From Granulicatella adiacens ATCC 49175 (GTDB taxonomy: Bacteria; Bacillota; Bacilli; Lactobacillales; Aerococcaceae): 64,000 nucleotides of DNA. Shown here one piece after another: positions 57,377 to 64,000 of the stretch. The notes beneath the pieces are model-generated. The model saw only the letters and a list, made by a program, of their open reading frames with translations. It was not told the origin of the DNA and did not search any database. Position 1 is the first letter of the stretch, and the number at the start of each line of letters is the position of its first letter. Where the stretch lies: assembly GCF_025150565.1 (NCBI RefSeq), contig NZ_CP102283.1, positions 930,001 to 994,000 of the forward strand, given 5' to 3'. The translations under genes were made by a program, and so were the position numbers.

Positions 57377-57663
57377 ATAATCGTAAACGATCAAAACAGA
57401 TATTTTAGTAGTATTAATAATATAATTTTATGAATTCTTCCTATATACATAACCATATTGCTTATTTCCAAACGTTCGTAAAGTAAACGCAAACAATCAT
57501 AAAACTGATTATTCGATTACTTGTTTGTAAACGGTTGTAACAAAAAAATGTTTATACTATACTAATACCATGAATTGGTACCGTAACTTTTTAAATGATC
57601 ATTTTCGTAAGACGTTATGATTTTATGATTGTTTAAAGCAAGACAGAAAAGGAGAATGACAAT
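57377..57663 (+). promoter_or_regulatory. ula operon control region
   Basis: Promoter TTGTAA (57535-57540) and TATACT (57558-57563), spacer 17. Two cre-like sites, each with one mismatch to WTGNAANCGNWNNCW: AAGTAAACGCAAACA (57481-57495) and TTGTAAACGGTTGTA (57525-57539, over the -35). An inverted repeat TACCA-N5-TGGTA (57566-57580) covers the likely start point. GTTCGTAA occurs at 57474-57481. Catabolite repression plus a specific repressor is the likely logic. No other gene is seen here. Confidence 0.55.
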
Positions 57664-58302
57664 ATGGCAATTCCTAATTTACAAGTTGCTTTAGACCACA
57701 ACCGTATTGAAGATGCATTAAAAGATGCTCTTGCTGTTGGAAACGAAGTAGACATTATTGAAGCAGGAACGATTTTACTTTTAAACGAAGGGGACAAAGC
57801 GATTAAATGCTTACGTAGTGCTTTCCCAGATAAAGTAATCATTGCTGATACAAAATGTGCTGACGCTGGTACAACTGTTGCTAAAAATGTTGCCCTCGCT
57901 GGAGCAGACTGGATGACAGTAATTTGCTGCGCAACAATTCCAACTATGGAAGCCGCAAACAAAGAAGTGAAGTCTTTACAAGTTGAATTATACGGAGATT
58001 GGACTTTCGAACAAGCACAACAATGGAGAGACGCTGGTATTGACCAAGCAATCTTCCACCAAAGCCGTGATGCTCTATTTGCAGGAGCTACTTGGACTGA
58101 ATCTGATTTAAACAAAATCCGTCGTTTAATCGAAATGGGATTCAAAGTTTCAGCTACAGGTGGATTAACAAAAGACACATTAAAAGTGTTTGAAGGAATT
58201 CCAATTTATACATTCATCGCAGGCCGCGGAATTTACGCTACTGAAAATCCAGCGCAATCTGCTCGTGAATTTAAAGAAGAAATCAAACGTATTTGGGGAT
58301 AA
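57664..58302 (+). CDS. ulaD: 3-keto-L-gulonate-6-phosphate decarboxylase
   Basis: 212 residues, OMP-decarboxylase superfamily. Motifs: NLQVALDHNRIEDAL, VDIIEAGTILLLNEG, VIIADTKCADAG (the D-x-K-x-x-D catalytic set), VSATGGLTKDTL and YTFIAGRGIYATENP. It converts 3-keto-L-gulonate 6-phosphate to L-xylulose 5-phosphate plus CO2 in anaerobic ascorbate use. It is the first gene of the ula operon here, with AAAAGGAGAATGAC before the ATG. Confidence 0.93.
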   Translation: MAIPNLQVALDHNRIEDALKDALAVGNEVDIIEAGTILLLNEGDKAIKCLRSAFPDKVIIADTKCADAGTTVAKNVALAGADWMTVICCATIPTMEAANKEVKSLQVELYGDWTFEQAQQWRDAGIDQAIFHQSRDALFAGATWTESDLNKIRRLIEMGFKVSATGGLTKDTLKVFEGIPIYTFIAGRGIYATENPAQSAREFKEEIKRIWG

Positions 58303-58320
58303 TCCCAAGGAGGAATAATA

Positions 58321-59382
58321 ATGGCAAATATCAAAGATGTAACAAAAGAATCTTGGATTTTATCTACTTTCCCAGAATGGGGAACTTGGTTAAATGAAGA
58401 AATCGAACGCGAAGAAGTGAAACCAGGAACATTCGCTATGTGGTGGTTAGGATGTACAGGTATCTGGTTAAAATCAGAAAAAAATACAAACATCTTATGT
58501 GACTTATGGTGTGGAACTGGTAAACGTAGCCACGGTAACGGAAAAATGAAAACTGGTCACCAAATGCAACGTATGAGTGGTTGCCAGAACTTACAACCAA
58601 ACTTACGTACACAACCATTTGTAATCGATCCATTCGAAGTGAAAAATGTTGATGCTTTAGTAGTAACTCATATTCACTCAGATCACTTAGACATTAATAC
58701 AGCTGCAGCAGTTGCTAACAACTGTCCAGAAGCTAAATTCGTAGGACCTCAAGAAGTAGTAAACACTTGGTTAGGTTGGGGAGTTCCTGCTGAACGTACA
58801 ATCGTTGTACACCCAGGAGACTCAGTTAAAATCAAAGACATCGAAATCGTTGCTTTAGAAGCATTTGACCGTACAGCTTTAGTTACAGCTAAAGACGGTG
58901 AAGTTCTTAAAGGCAAAATGCCTCAGGACATGGACGAAATCGCTGTTAACTACTTATTCAAAACAAGTGGTGGTAACTTATATCACGCAGGAGACTCTCA
59001 CTACTCAAATATGTTTGCTAAACATGGGAACGAACATGAAATCGATGTGTGTTTAGGTGCTTACGGTGAAAACCCTCGTGGTATCACTGATAAAGTGACT
59101 TCAGTTGATATGTTACGTATGGCTGAATCATTAAACGCTAAAGTTGTTATCCCAGTTCACTATGACATTTGGGCGAACTTCCAAGCAGATCCAAAAGAAA
59201 TTACAGAAATCTGGAAATTCAAGAAAGATCGCCTAGAATACAAATTCAAACCATTCATTTGGCAAGTAGGTGGTAAGTATACTTACCCAACTGACAAAGA
59301 TAAATTAGAATTTAACTTCTACCGTGGATTTGACGATGTATTCTCAATCGACAATGATGTACCATTCCCATCATTCTTATAA
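58321..59382 (+). CDS. ulaG: L-ascorbate-6-phosphate lactonase
   Basis: 353 residues, metallo-beta-lactamase fold. Metal motif [16 protein letters not shown], later [12 protein letters not shown] and [13 protein letters not shown], and N-terminal [14 protein letters not shown]. It opens the lactone of ascorbate 6-phosphate, the first step after uptake. It follows ulaD by 18 bases with AAGGAGG. A strong hairpin separates it from the PTS genes. Confidence 0.95.
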   Translation: MANIKDVTKESWILSTFPEWGTWLNEEIEREEVKPGTFAMWWLGCTGIWLKSEKNTNILCDLWCGTGKRSHGNGKMKTGHQMQRMSGCQNLQPNLRTQPFVIDPFEVKNVDALVVTHIHSDHLDINTAAAVANNCPEAKFVGPQEVVNTWLGWGVPAERTIVVHPGDSVKIKDIEIVALEAFDRTALVTAKDGEVLKGKMPQDMDEIAVNYLFKTSGGNLYHAGDSHYSNMFAKHGNEHEIDVCLGAYGENPRGITDKVTSVDMLRMAESLNAKVVIPVHYDIWANFQADPKEITEIWKFKKDRLEYKFKPFIWQVGGKYTYPTDKDKLEFNFYRGFDDVFSIDNDVPFPSFL

Positions 59383-59400
59383 TATTGTCATTAAATTTGG

Positions 59401-59430
59401 AAAGCCTAGAGCTAACCCACTCTAGGCTTT
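59401..59430 (+). other. Stable intergenic hairpin between ulaG and the PTS IIA gene
   Basis: AAAGCCTAGAG (59401-59411) pairs perfectly with CTCTAGGCTTT (59420-59430), loop CTAACCCA. There is no T tract, so it probably acts as an RNA-stability or processing element rather than a terminator. Confidence 0.65.
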
Positions 59431-59480
59431 ATCCAAGCGTAATAATGAATACGATTTCTTAATAACACAAGGAGGAACAT

Positions 59481-59930
59481 ATGTTAAGAGAAATTATCGA
59501 AAATGGACGCTTTTCGTTCCAAAAAGGTTCTCTATCATGGGAAGAAGCCATAAAAAAAGCTTGCCAACCTTTATTAGAACAAAAGATCATTGAACCTGAA
59601 TACCCAGGTTACATTATTAGTAATGTTCATGAATTTGGACCTTACATCGTAATTGCGCCAGAGATTTGTATCCCTCACGCACAAGAAGGAAAAGGGGTAA
59701 ATGATACTGCTGTAGCATTTATGAACATTGAAGAAGCTGTGGATTTTGGACCAGGTGCTGACTACCAACCACATTTATTCTTCGTTTTAGCATCAACTGA
59801 TAATGAAAAACACTTAAACAACTTATCTGAGTTAGTGACTTTATTAGACGATGAATCAATTATTAATGCGTTTGTTGAAGCGCGCTCAAAAGAGGATTTA
59901 GAAAATATCTTAAAAGGAATAGGTGAATAA
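59481..59930 (+). CDS. ulaC: PTS ascorbate-type IIA component
   Basis: 149 residues, PTS_EIIA_2 fold. The probable phosphorylated His is in IVIAPEICIPHAQEGKGVND. It passes phosphate from HPr to the IIB protein. It precedes the IIC gene by two bases, showing tight coupling; the order here is IIA-IIC-IIB, unlike E. coli ulaABC (IIC-IIB-IIA). Confidence 0.88.
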   Translation: MLREIIENGRFSFQKGSLSWEEAIKKACQPLLEQKIIEPEYPGYIISNVHEFGPYIVIAPEICIPHAQEGKGVNDTAVAFMNIEEAVDFGPGADYQPHLFFVLASTDNEKHLNNLSELVTLLDDESIINAFVEARSKEDLENILKGIGE

Positions 59931-59932
59931 TA

Positions 59933-61429
59933 ATGGAATTTTTATTCAGTTTTTGGCAATTCTTCTATGCTAACATTTTTACTAAACCACAATACTTTGT
60001 GGGTTTAATCGTTTTAGTTGGTTATTTACTATTGGGTCGTAAATGGTACGATGCATTAGCAGGTTTTATTAAAGCAGTTGTAGGTTACATGATTTTAAAC
60101 GTAGCTGCTGGTGGATTGGTTTCAAACTTCCGTCCAGTATTAGCAGCATTAGGGGATCGTTTTGGATTACAAGCTGCCGTTATTGACCCATACTTTGGTC
60201 AAGCTGCTGCTGAAGCTGCATTAAAATCAGCTGGTCATGCAACAGGTTTAACAGTACAAGTATTATTAGTAGCTTTCTTAACGAACTTAGTATTAGTTAT
60301 CTTCCGTAAATTAACTAAAGTTCGTACAGTATTCATCACTGGTCACATCATGGTGCAACAATCTGCTACAGCAACTTGGTTAATGGCTTTAGCTTTAGGT
60401 GATAACGTTAACCAATTACAATTTGTAATCTTATTAGGTATTGTATTAGGTGTATATTGGGCAGTAGCTGCAAACTTAACTGTAGAAGCTACTCAAGAAT
60501 TAACAGAAGGCGGCGGATTTGCAATTGGTCACCAACAAATGTTTGGGGTTTGGTTAGTTGACAAATTAGCTCCTAAATTCTCAGGTAAAAACGACAAGAA
60601 GATTGAAAATCTTGAATTACCAGGTTTCTTATCAATCTTCAAAGAATCAATCGTTGCAACATCAATCTTAATGATCGTGTTCTTCGGTGCAATCTTATTA
60701 GTATTAGGTAAAGACTACTTAGTAGGCGTAAATGGACAAGAGTTAACAGTTGCTGCTTCTAAATTCAAAATGACTACATTAAAAGCAACTGACGACTTCT
60801 TCTTCTACATTTTACAAACAGCATTAACATTCACTGTTTATGTTCAAATCTTACAATTAGGGGTTCGTTTATTCGTTGCTGAATTATCAGAAGCGTTCCA
60901 AGGTATCTCTAACAAATTATTACCAGGTTCTATGCCAGCGGTTGACTGTGCTGCAGTTTACGGATTTGGTTCTCCAAACGCTGTAACAGTTGGTTTCTTA
61001 TTCGGGGTATTAGGACAAATCGTAGCAATCTTAGGATTAATCGTATTCAAATCTCCAGTATTAATCATCACTGGATTCGTACCAGTATTCTTCGATAACG
61101 CTACATTCGCAGTATACGCTAACCATAAAGGTGGTTTACGTGCTGCTTCTATCCTTTCATTCTTATCAGGTTTAATCCAAGTATTAGGTGGAGCTGTAGC
61201 AGCAGGGGCATTTGGTTTAGCTGCATACGGTGGATGGCATGGTAACTTTGACTGGGATACAATTTGGGTTGGATTCGGATTCTTAATGCAAAACTTCCAA
61301 TACATTGGTTTAGGAATTGTGTTAATTATTCTTTTAGCAATCCCTCAATTACAATACAGCAAAAACAAAGAACATTACTTCACTATTGCTGAAGACTATG
61401 AAACATACTTAGAGTCTAAGCAAAACTAA
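59933..61429 (+). CDS. ulaA: PTS ascorbate-specific IIC permease
   Basis: 498 residues, about eleven hydrophobic helices, UlaA/SgaT family. Landmarks: FTKPQYFVGLIVLVGYLLLG, LLVAFLTNLVLVIFRKLTKV, LGDNVNQLQFVILLGIVLGV, and FVPVFFDNATFAVYANHKGG. Transports ascorbate with IIA and IIB. The codon use (TTA, GTA, CGT, AAC) suggests strong expression. A second non-terminator hairpin follows. Confidence 0.93.
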   Translation: MEFLFSFWQFFYANIFTKPQYFVGLIVLVGYLLLGRKWYDALAGFIKAVVGYMILNVAAGGLVSNFRPVLAALGDRFGLQAAVIDPYFGQAAAEAALKSAGHATGLTVQVLLVAFLTNLVLVIFRKLTKVRTVFITGHIMVQQSATATWLMALALGDNVNQLQFVILLGIVLGVYWAVAANLTVEATQELTEGGGFAIGHQQMFGVWLVDKLAPKFSGKNDKKIENLELPGFLSIFKESIVATSILMIVFFGAILLVLGKDYLVGVNGQELTVAASKFKMTTLKATDDFFFYILQTALTFTVYVQILQLGVRLFVAELSEAFQGISNKLLPGSMPAVDCAAVYGFGSPNAVTVGFLFGVLGQIVAILGLIVFKSPVLIITGFVPVFFDNATFAVYANHKGGLRAASILSFLSGLIQVLGGAVAAGAFGLAAYGGWHGNFDWDTIWVGFGFLMQNFQYIGLGIVLIILLAIPQLQYSKNKEHYFTIAEDYETYLESKQN

Positions 61430-61460
61430 TTTAAATAAGTAAAAGAATATAGTAAAATTA

Positions 61461-61492
61461 GGGTATCGGGTAGTGTTTTCTATCCGATACTC
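61461..61492 (+). other. Stable intergenic hairpin between ulaA and ulaB
   Basis: GGGTATCGGGTAG (61461-61473) pairs with CTATCCGATACTC (61480-61492), mostly Watson-Crick with G-T pairs, loop TGTTTT. There is no T tract after the stem. Same type of element as at 59401-59430. Confidence 0.6.
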
Positions 61493-61516
61493 TAGCAATA
61501 TAAGGAGATGTAAAAT

Positions 61517-61801
61517 ATGAAAGTATTAGCAGCATGCGGAAGCGGAATGGGTTCAAGCCAAATTATCAAAATGAAATTAACAAATGTATTTAGAAAATTA
61601 AATATTCCTTTAGAAGTTCATCACTGTGCAGTTTCTGAAGCAAAATCTTCAGCAAAAAACTATGATTTAGTTGTTATTTCATCAGCTTTATTAGAAGTAT
61701 TTGATGGCTTAGACTTACCAAACACAAAAATCGTAGGCTTACAAAACTTATTATCTGAAAAAGAAATGACTGAAAAAATTTCTGAAGCTTTAGGCCTATA
61801 A
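61517..61801 (+). CDS. ulaB: PTS ascorbate-type IIB component
   Basis: 94 residues. The N-terminal phosphocysteine loop [17 protein letters not shown] is diagnostic of a PTS_IIB protein; the rest is a small Rossmann-like domain. It receives phosphate from UlaC and phosphorylates ascorbate during UlaA transport. AAGGAGATG lies upstream and ulaF follows after 14 bases. Confidence 0.93.
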   Translation: MKVLAACGSGMGSSQIIKMKLTNVFRKLNIPLEVHHCAVSEAKSSAKNYDLVVISSALLEVFDGLDLPNTKIVGLQNLLSEKEMTEKISEALGL

Positions 61802-61815
61802 GAAGGGATTCTACA

Positions 61816-62505
61816 ATGGCATACGAACAATTAAAAGAACGTGTATTAAAAGCAAACTTAGAGTTACCAAAACATGGATTAGTTATTTTTACATGGGGTA
61901 ACGTTTCAGAGTACGACCGTGAAGCAGGGGTTATCGCAATCAAACCTTCAGGCGTTGACTATGATAAACTAACTGCTGATGATATCGTAATTGTGGATAT
62001 CGACGGTAATAAAGTAGAAGGAGCACTAAAACCTTCTTCTGACTTAGATACTCACTTAGAAATTTATCGTAATTTTAAAGATGTAAATGGGGTAGTGCAT
62101 ACTCACTCTCTATGGGCAACTACAATGGCTCAACAAGGACAAGAAATTCCTGCATTCGGAACAACACAAGGAGACTACTTCTACGGAACAATCCCTTGTA
62201 CTAGAGAAATGACAGAAGCAGAAATTAAAGGTGCTTATGAGTTAGAAACAGGTAAAGTAATCGTTGAAACTTTCAAAGATAAAGATCCAAATGCGATTCC
62301 AGCTGTTTTAGTATTTAACCATGGACCATTTGCATGGGGTAAAGACGCAATGGATGCGGTACACAACATCACTGTATTAGAATACGTTGCAAACATGGCT
62401 TGGCATAACTTTGCTTTAAACCCAAATATGAAGCCAATGTCACAAACAATTTTAGATAAACACTATTTAAGAAAACATGGAGCGAATGCTTACTATGGAC
62501 AATAA
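61816..62505 (+). CDS. ulaF: L-ribulose-5-phosphate 4-epimerase (UlaF type)
   Basis: 229 residues, class II aldolase/epimerase fold. Motifs: [22 protein letters not shown]-type start, [16 protein letters not shown] (metal His pair), [13 protein letters not shown], and [20 protein letters not shown] (third His). It converts L-ribulose 5-phosphate to D-xylulose 5-phosphate, linking ascorbate breakdown to the pentose phosphate pathway. The AraD and SgbE relatives cannot be excluded, but the operon fits UlaF. Confidence 0.9.
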   Translation: MAYEQLKERVLKANLELPKHGLVIFTWGNVSEYDREAGVIAIKPSGVDYDKLTADDIVIVDIDGNKVEGALKPSSDLDTHLEIYRNFKDVNGVVHTHSLWATTMAQQGQEIPAFGTTQGDYFYGTIPCTREMTEAEIKGAYELETGKVIVETFKDKDPNAIPAVLVFNHGPFAWGKDAMDAVHNITVLEYVANMAWHNFALNPNMKPMSQTILDKHYLRKHGANAYYGQ

Positions 62506-63346
62506 AAAGTTTTATGAACTTGGTTTGTATGAAAAATCAATGCCAAACACACTTAGTTTTAGAGAAAAGTTAGAAACAGTGAAAGCAACTGGATTTGACT
62601 TTTTAGAAATCAGTATCGATGAAACTGATGAAAAATTAAGTCGTCTAGAATGGACAAAGGAAGAACGCCAACAGTTAGTGAACGACATGTTCGAAACTGG
62701 AGTTCCAATCCGTTCAATGTGCTTAAGCGGCCATCGTAAATATCCATTTGGTTCCCACGACGAAGCTACTCGCACACGTAGTCTAGAAATCATGGATAAA
62801 GCAATTCAATTAGCAGATGATTTAGGTGTCCGAGTGATCCAATTAGCTGGATACGATGTTTACTATGAAGAAGGAGATGCGGTAACACTTGATTACTTCA
62901 TCCAAAACCTTAAGAAAGCTACTGAAATGGCTTCACAAAAAGGTATTCTTCTTGGTTTTGAAACAATGGAAACTCCATTCATGAACACTGTTGAGAAATC
63001 AATGCGTTTCGTTGAATTAGTGAAATCTCCATACTTACAAGTATATCCAGACTCAGGTAACTTAATGAACGCATCATTAGAACCTGGAGCAAAAAATGTC
63101 TACGAAGATATCGAATTAGGAAGAGGGCATATTGTTGCAGCTCACTTAAAAGAAACGATTCCTGGACATTACCGTGAAATTCCATTTGGTACTGGTCAAA
63201 TCGATTTCAAACGTATGGTCGATACATTCTTATCAATCGGAGTAAATCGTTTCACCGGTGAATTCTGGTATGTAGGTCAAGAAAACTGGTTAGAAGATAT
63301 TAAGTTTGCAAACCAATTCTTAAGATCTCATTTTCCAAACAAATAA
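62495..63346 (+). CDS. ulaE: L-xylulose-5-phosphate 3-epimerase (UlaE type)
   Basis: 283 residues from ATG 62495, overlapping ulaF by 11 bases; the starts at 62477 and 62486 have no ribosome binding site at proper distance, while GGAG lies 12 bases before 62495. Xylose-isomerase-like TIM barrel: [71 protein letters not shown]. It completes conversion towards ribulose 5-phosphate. It ends the operon at a terminator. Confidence 0.9.
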   Translation: MDNKKFYELGLYEKSMPNTLSFREKLETVKATGFDFLEISIDETDEKLSRLEWTKEERQQLVNDMFETGVPIRSMCLSGHRKYPFGSHDEATRTRSLEIMDKAIQLADDLGVRVIQLAGYDVYYEEGDAVTLDYFIQNLKKATEMASQKGILLGFETMETPFMNTVEKSMRFVELVKSPYLQVYPDSGNLMNASLEPGAKNVYEDIELGRGHIVAAHLKETIPGHYREIPFGTGQIDFKRMVDTFLSIGVNRFTGEFWYVGQENWLEDIKFANQFLRSHFPNK

Positions 63347-63353
63347 ATAGATT

Positions 63354-63387
63354 GAAACCTTCCAAAATTTGGGAGGTTTCTTTTTTT
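63354..63387 (+). terminator. Terminator of the ula operon
   Basis: GAAACCTTCC (63354-63363) pairs with GGGAGGTTTC (63371-63380), loop AAAATTT, then seven T. Confidence 0.9.
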
Positions 63388-63397
63388 ACCTTAATCA

Positions 63398-63425
63398 ACG
63401 AACGTTCGTGTTTTAATGTTCGTAA
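63398..63425 (+). promoter_or_regulatory. Palindrome and GTTCGTAA repeat upstream of the PhnD-type gene
   Basis: ACGAACGTTCGT (63398-63409) is a perfect 12-bp palindrome. ATGTTCGTAAC (63416-63426) follows, and GTTCGTAA here recurs at 57474-57481 in front of the ula operon. A shared regulator site is possible. Confidence 0.4.
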
Positions 63426-63596
63426 CTTATGCGTTTCATCAATTTTATTTGACTATTATTGTGAATTTAGTATGAAAAACTTTATTTTTAATAATATTTC
63501 TGTTGTAATTTACGGATATGTCTTGTAATATAGTAAGAGGGGTTAAGGAATTCTTAATTTCTAATAACAAAACGTATCTTAGGAGGATATATTTTT

Positions 63597-64000
63597 ATGA
63601 AAAAGTCTTTTTGGTCTAAATTAGCAATTGGTTTATCATCATTAGCTTTATTAGCAGGATGTTCTAGTAATTCAGGTTCAGACACAAATCAAAGTCAAAG
63701 CCAAAATGCTTCGAAAACAATCGAAACTTTAAAAATCGCTTTTGTACCATCTCGTGATCCTGAAACAATTGTGACAACAACAGAACCATTAAAAGAACTA
63801 CTAAAGAAAGAACTAGCGAAAGAAGGCTACGATGTTAAAAATGTTGATATCTCTGTAGGTACAAGTTTTGACGCTGTAGGTGAAGCATTAGCATCAGGTA
63901 GTGCAGATATTGGTTTCTTACCTGGTGGGACTTATGTATTGTATGACAAAGAAGTTGATGTATTATTAACGGCTACTCGTGATAATTTATTAAAAGACTC
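63597..64000 (+). CDS. Phosphonate/phosphate-type ABC binding lipoprotein (PhnD-like), cut by window end
   Basis: 134 codons are visible. TTAGGAGG precedes ATG 63597 by ten bases. Lipoprotein signal with lipobox LALLAGCSS (Cys about residue 22), a Ser/Asn/Gln linker, then the PhnD-like domain start: TLKIAFVPSRDPETIVTTTE, LKELLKKELAKEGYD, SVGTSFDAVGEALASGSADIGFLPGGTYVL. It is probably the substrate-binding part of a phosphonate, phosphite or phosphate importer whose permease and ATPase genes would follow outside the window. Confidence 0.85.
   Translation, partial: MKKSFWSKLAIGLSSLALLAGCSSNSGSDTNQSQSQNASKTIETLKIAFVPSRDPETIVTTTEPLKELLKKELAKEGYDVKNVDISVGTSFDAVGEALASGSADIGFLPGGTYVLYDKEVDVLLTATRDNLLKD

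Noticed and set aside
59401-59430. Terminator between ulaG and ulaC
   Set aside because: The stem is strong but no U tract follows, and the genes form one pathway, so complete termination is unlikely.

Overview
The window looks like chromosomal DNA from a low-GC Gram-positive coccus of the Lactobacillales. Support comes from the housekeeping order hisS-aspS with a T-box leader, xerC-hslV-hslU-codY, topA preceded by dprA, parE-parC, and lspA-rluD-pyrR, plus a YSIRK/LPXTG surface protein, PepT and a PTS ascorbate operon. My best guess is Granulicatella or a close member of the Carnobacteriaceae; that is inference from gene content and protein style, not a search result.

Layout. 1-9.0 kb: end of a hemerythrin/PAS protein, a Na/Pi symporter, a small toxin-antitoxin-like pair behind two abutting palindromes, a YkpA-type ABC-F, a nucleoside deoxyribosyltransferase, a coiled-coil/3D-domain wall hydrolase behind a WalR-type box, a divergent HxlR regulator/hydrolase pair, and a Cof-type phosphatase. 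9.0-10.7 kb: a complete IS3-family element sitting in the centre of a terminator palindrome. 10.7-21.6 kb: T-box-controlled hisS-aspS followed by regulator, tRNA and peptide genes (trmK, yqfO, pepT, rqcH, pcp, hemW). 21.6-27.6 kb: AEC transporter, D-2-hydroxyacid dehydrogenase, PAQR membrane protein, deoD, ctpA, lepB. 27.6-36.8 kb is the most accessory part: an Lsa-like ABC-F, an 1838-residue collagen-like surface adhesin, MgtC and a nitroreductase. 36.9-47.1 kb: rbgA-rnhB, dprA, topA, xerC-hslVU-codY, a LacX-like epimerase, plsY. 47.3-55.9 kb: parE-parC, a wall-associated pair on the minus strand, lspA-rluD-pyrR. 55.9-57.35 kb: a second, different IS3-family element, again inside the loop of a terminator. 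57.6-63.35 kb: a complete L-ascorbate utilisation operon, followed by the start of a PhnD-type binding lipoprotein cut by the window end.

How the parts work together. The ula genes form one pathway: UlaABC import and phosphorylate ascorbate, UlaG opens the lactone, UlaD decarboxylates, and UlaE and UlaF epimerise to xylulose 5-phosphate. hisS-aspS is controlled by uncharged tRNA through the T-box. The wall genes (3D hydrolase, CtpA, LepB, LspA, YkyA-like lipoprotein, LPXTG adhesin) serve envelope maturation.

The observations I rate highest are non-coding or architectural. Two unrelated IS3 elements, each with a 3-bp duplication, have both hit the loop of an intrinsic terminator. A ~57-nt hairpin ends exactly at the dprA start codon and buries its ribosome binding site. 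The collagen-like adhesin has its only two cysteines in a Cys-Asn-Cys directly after the last Gly-X-Y tract. Two stable hairpins without U-tracts lie between genes of the ula operon. I saw no rRNA, tRNA or CRISPR array.
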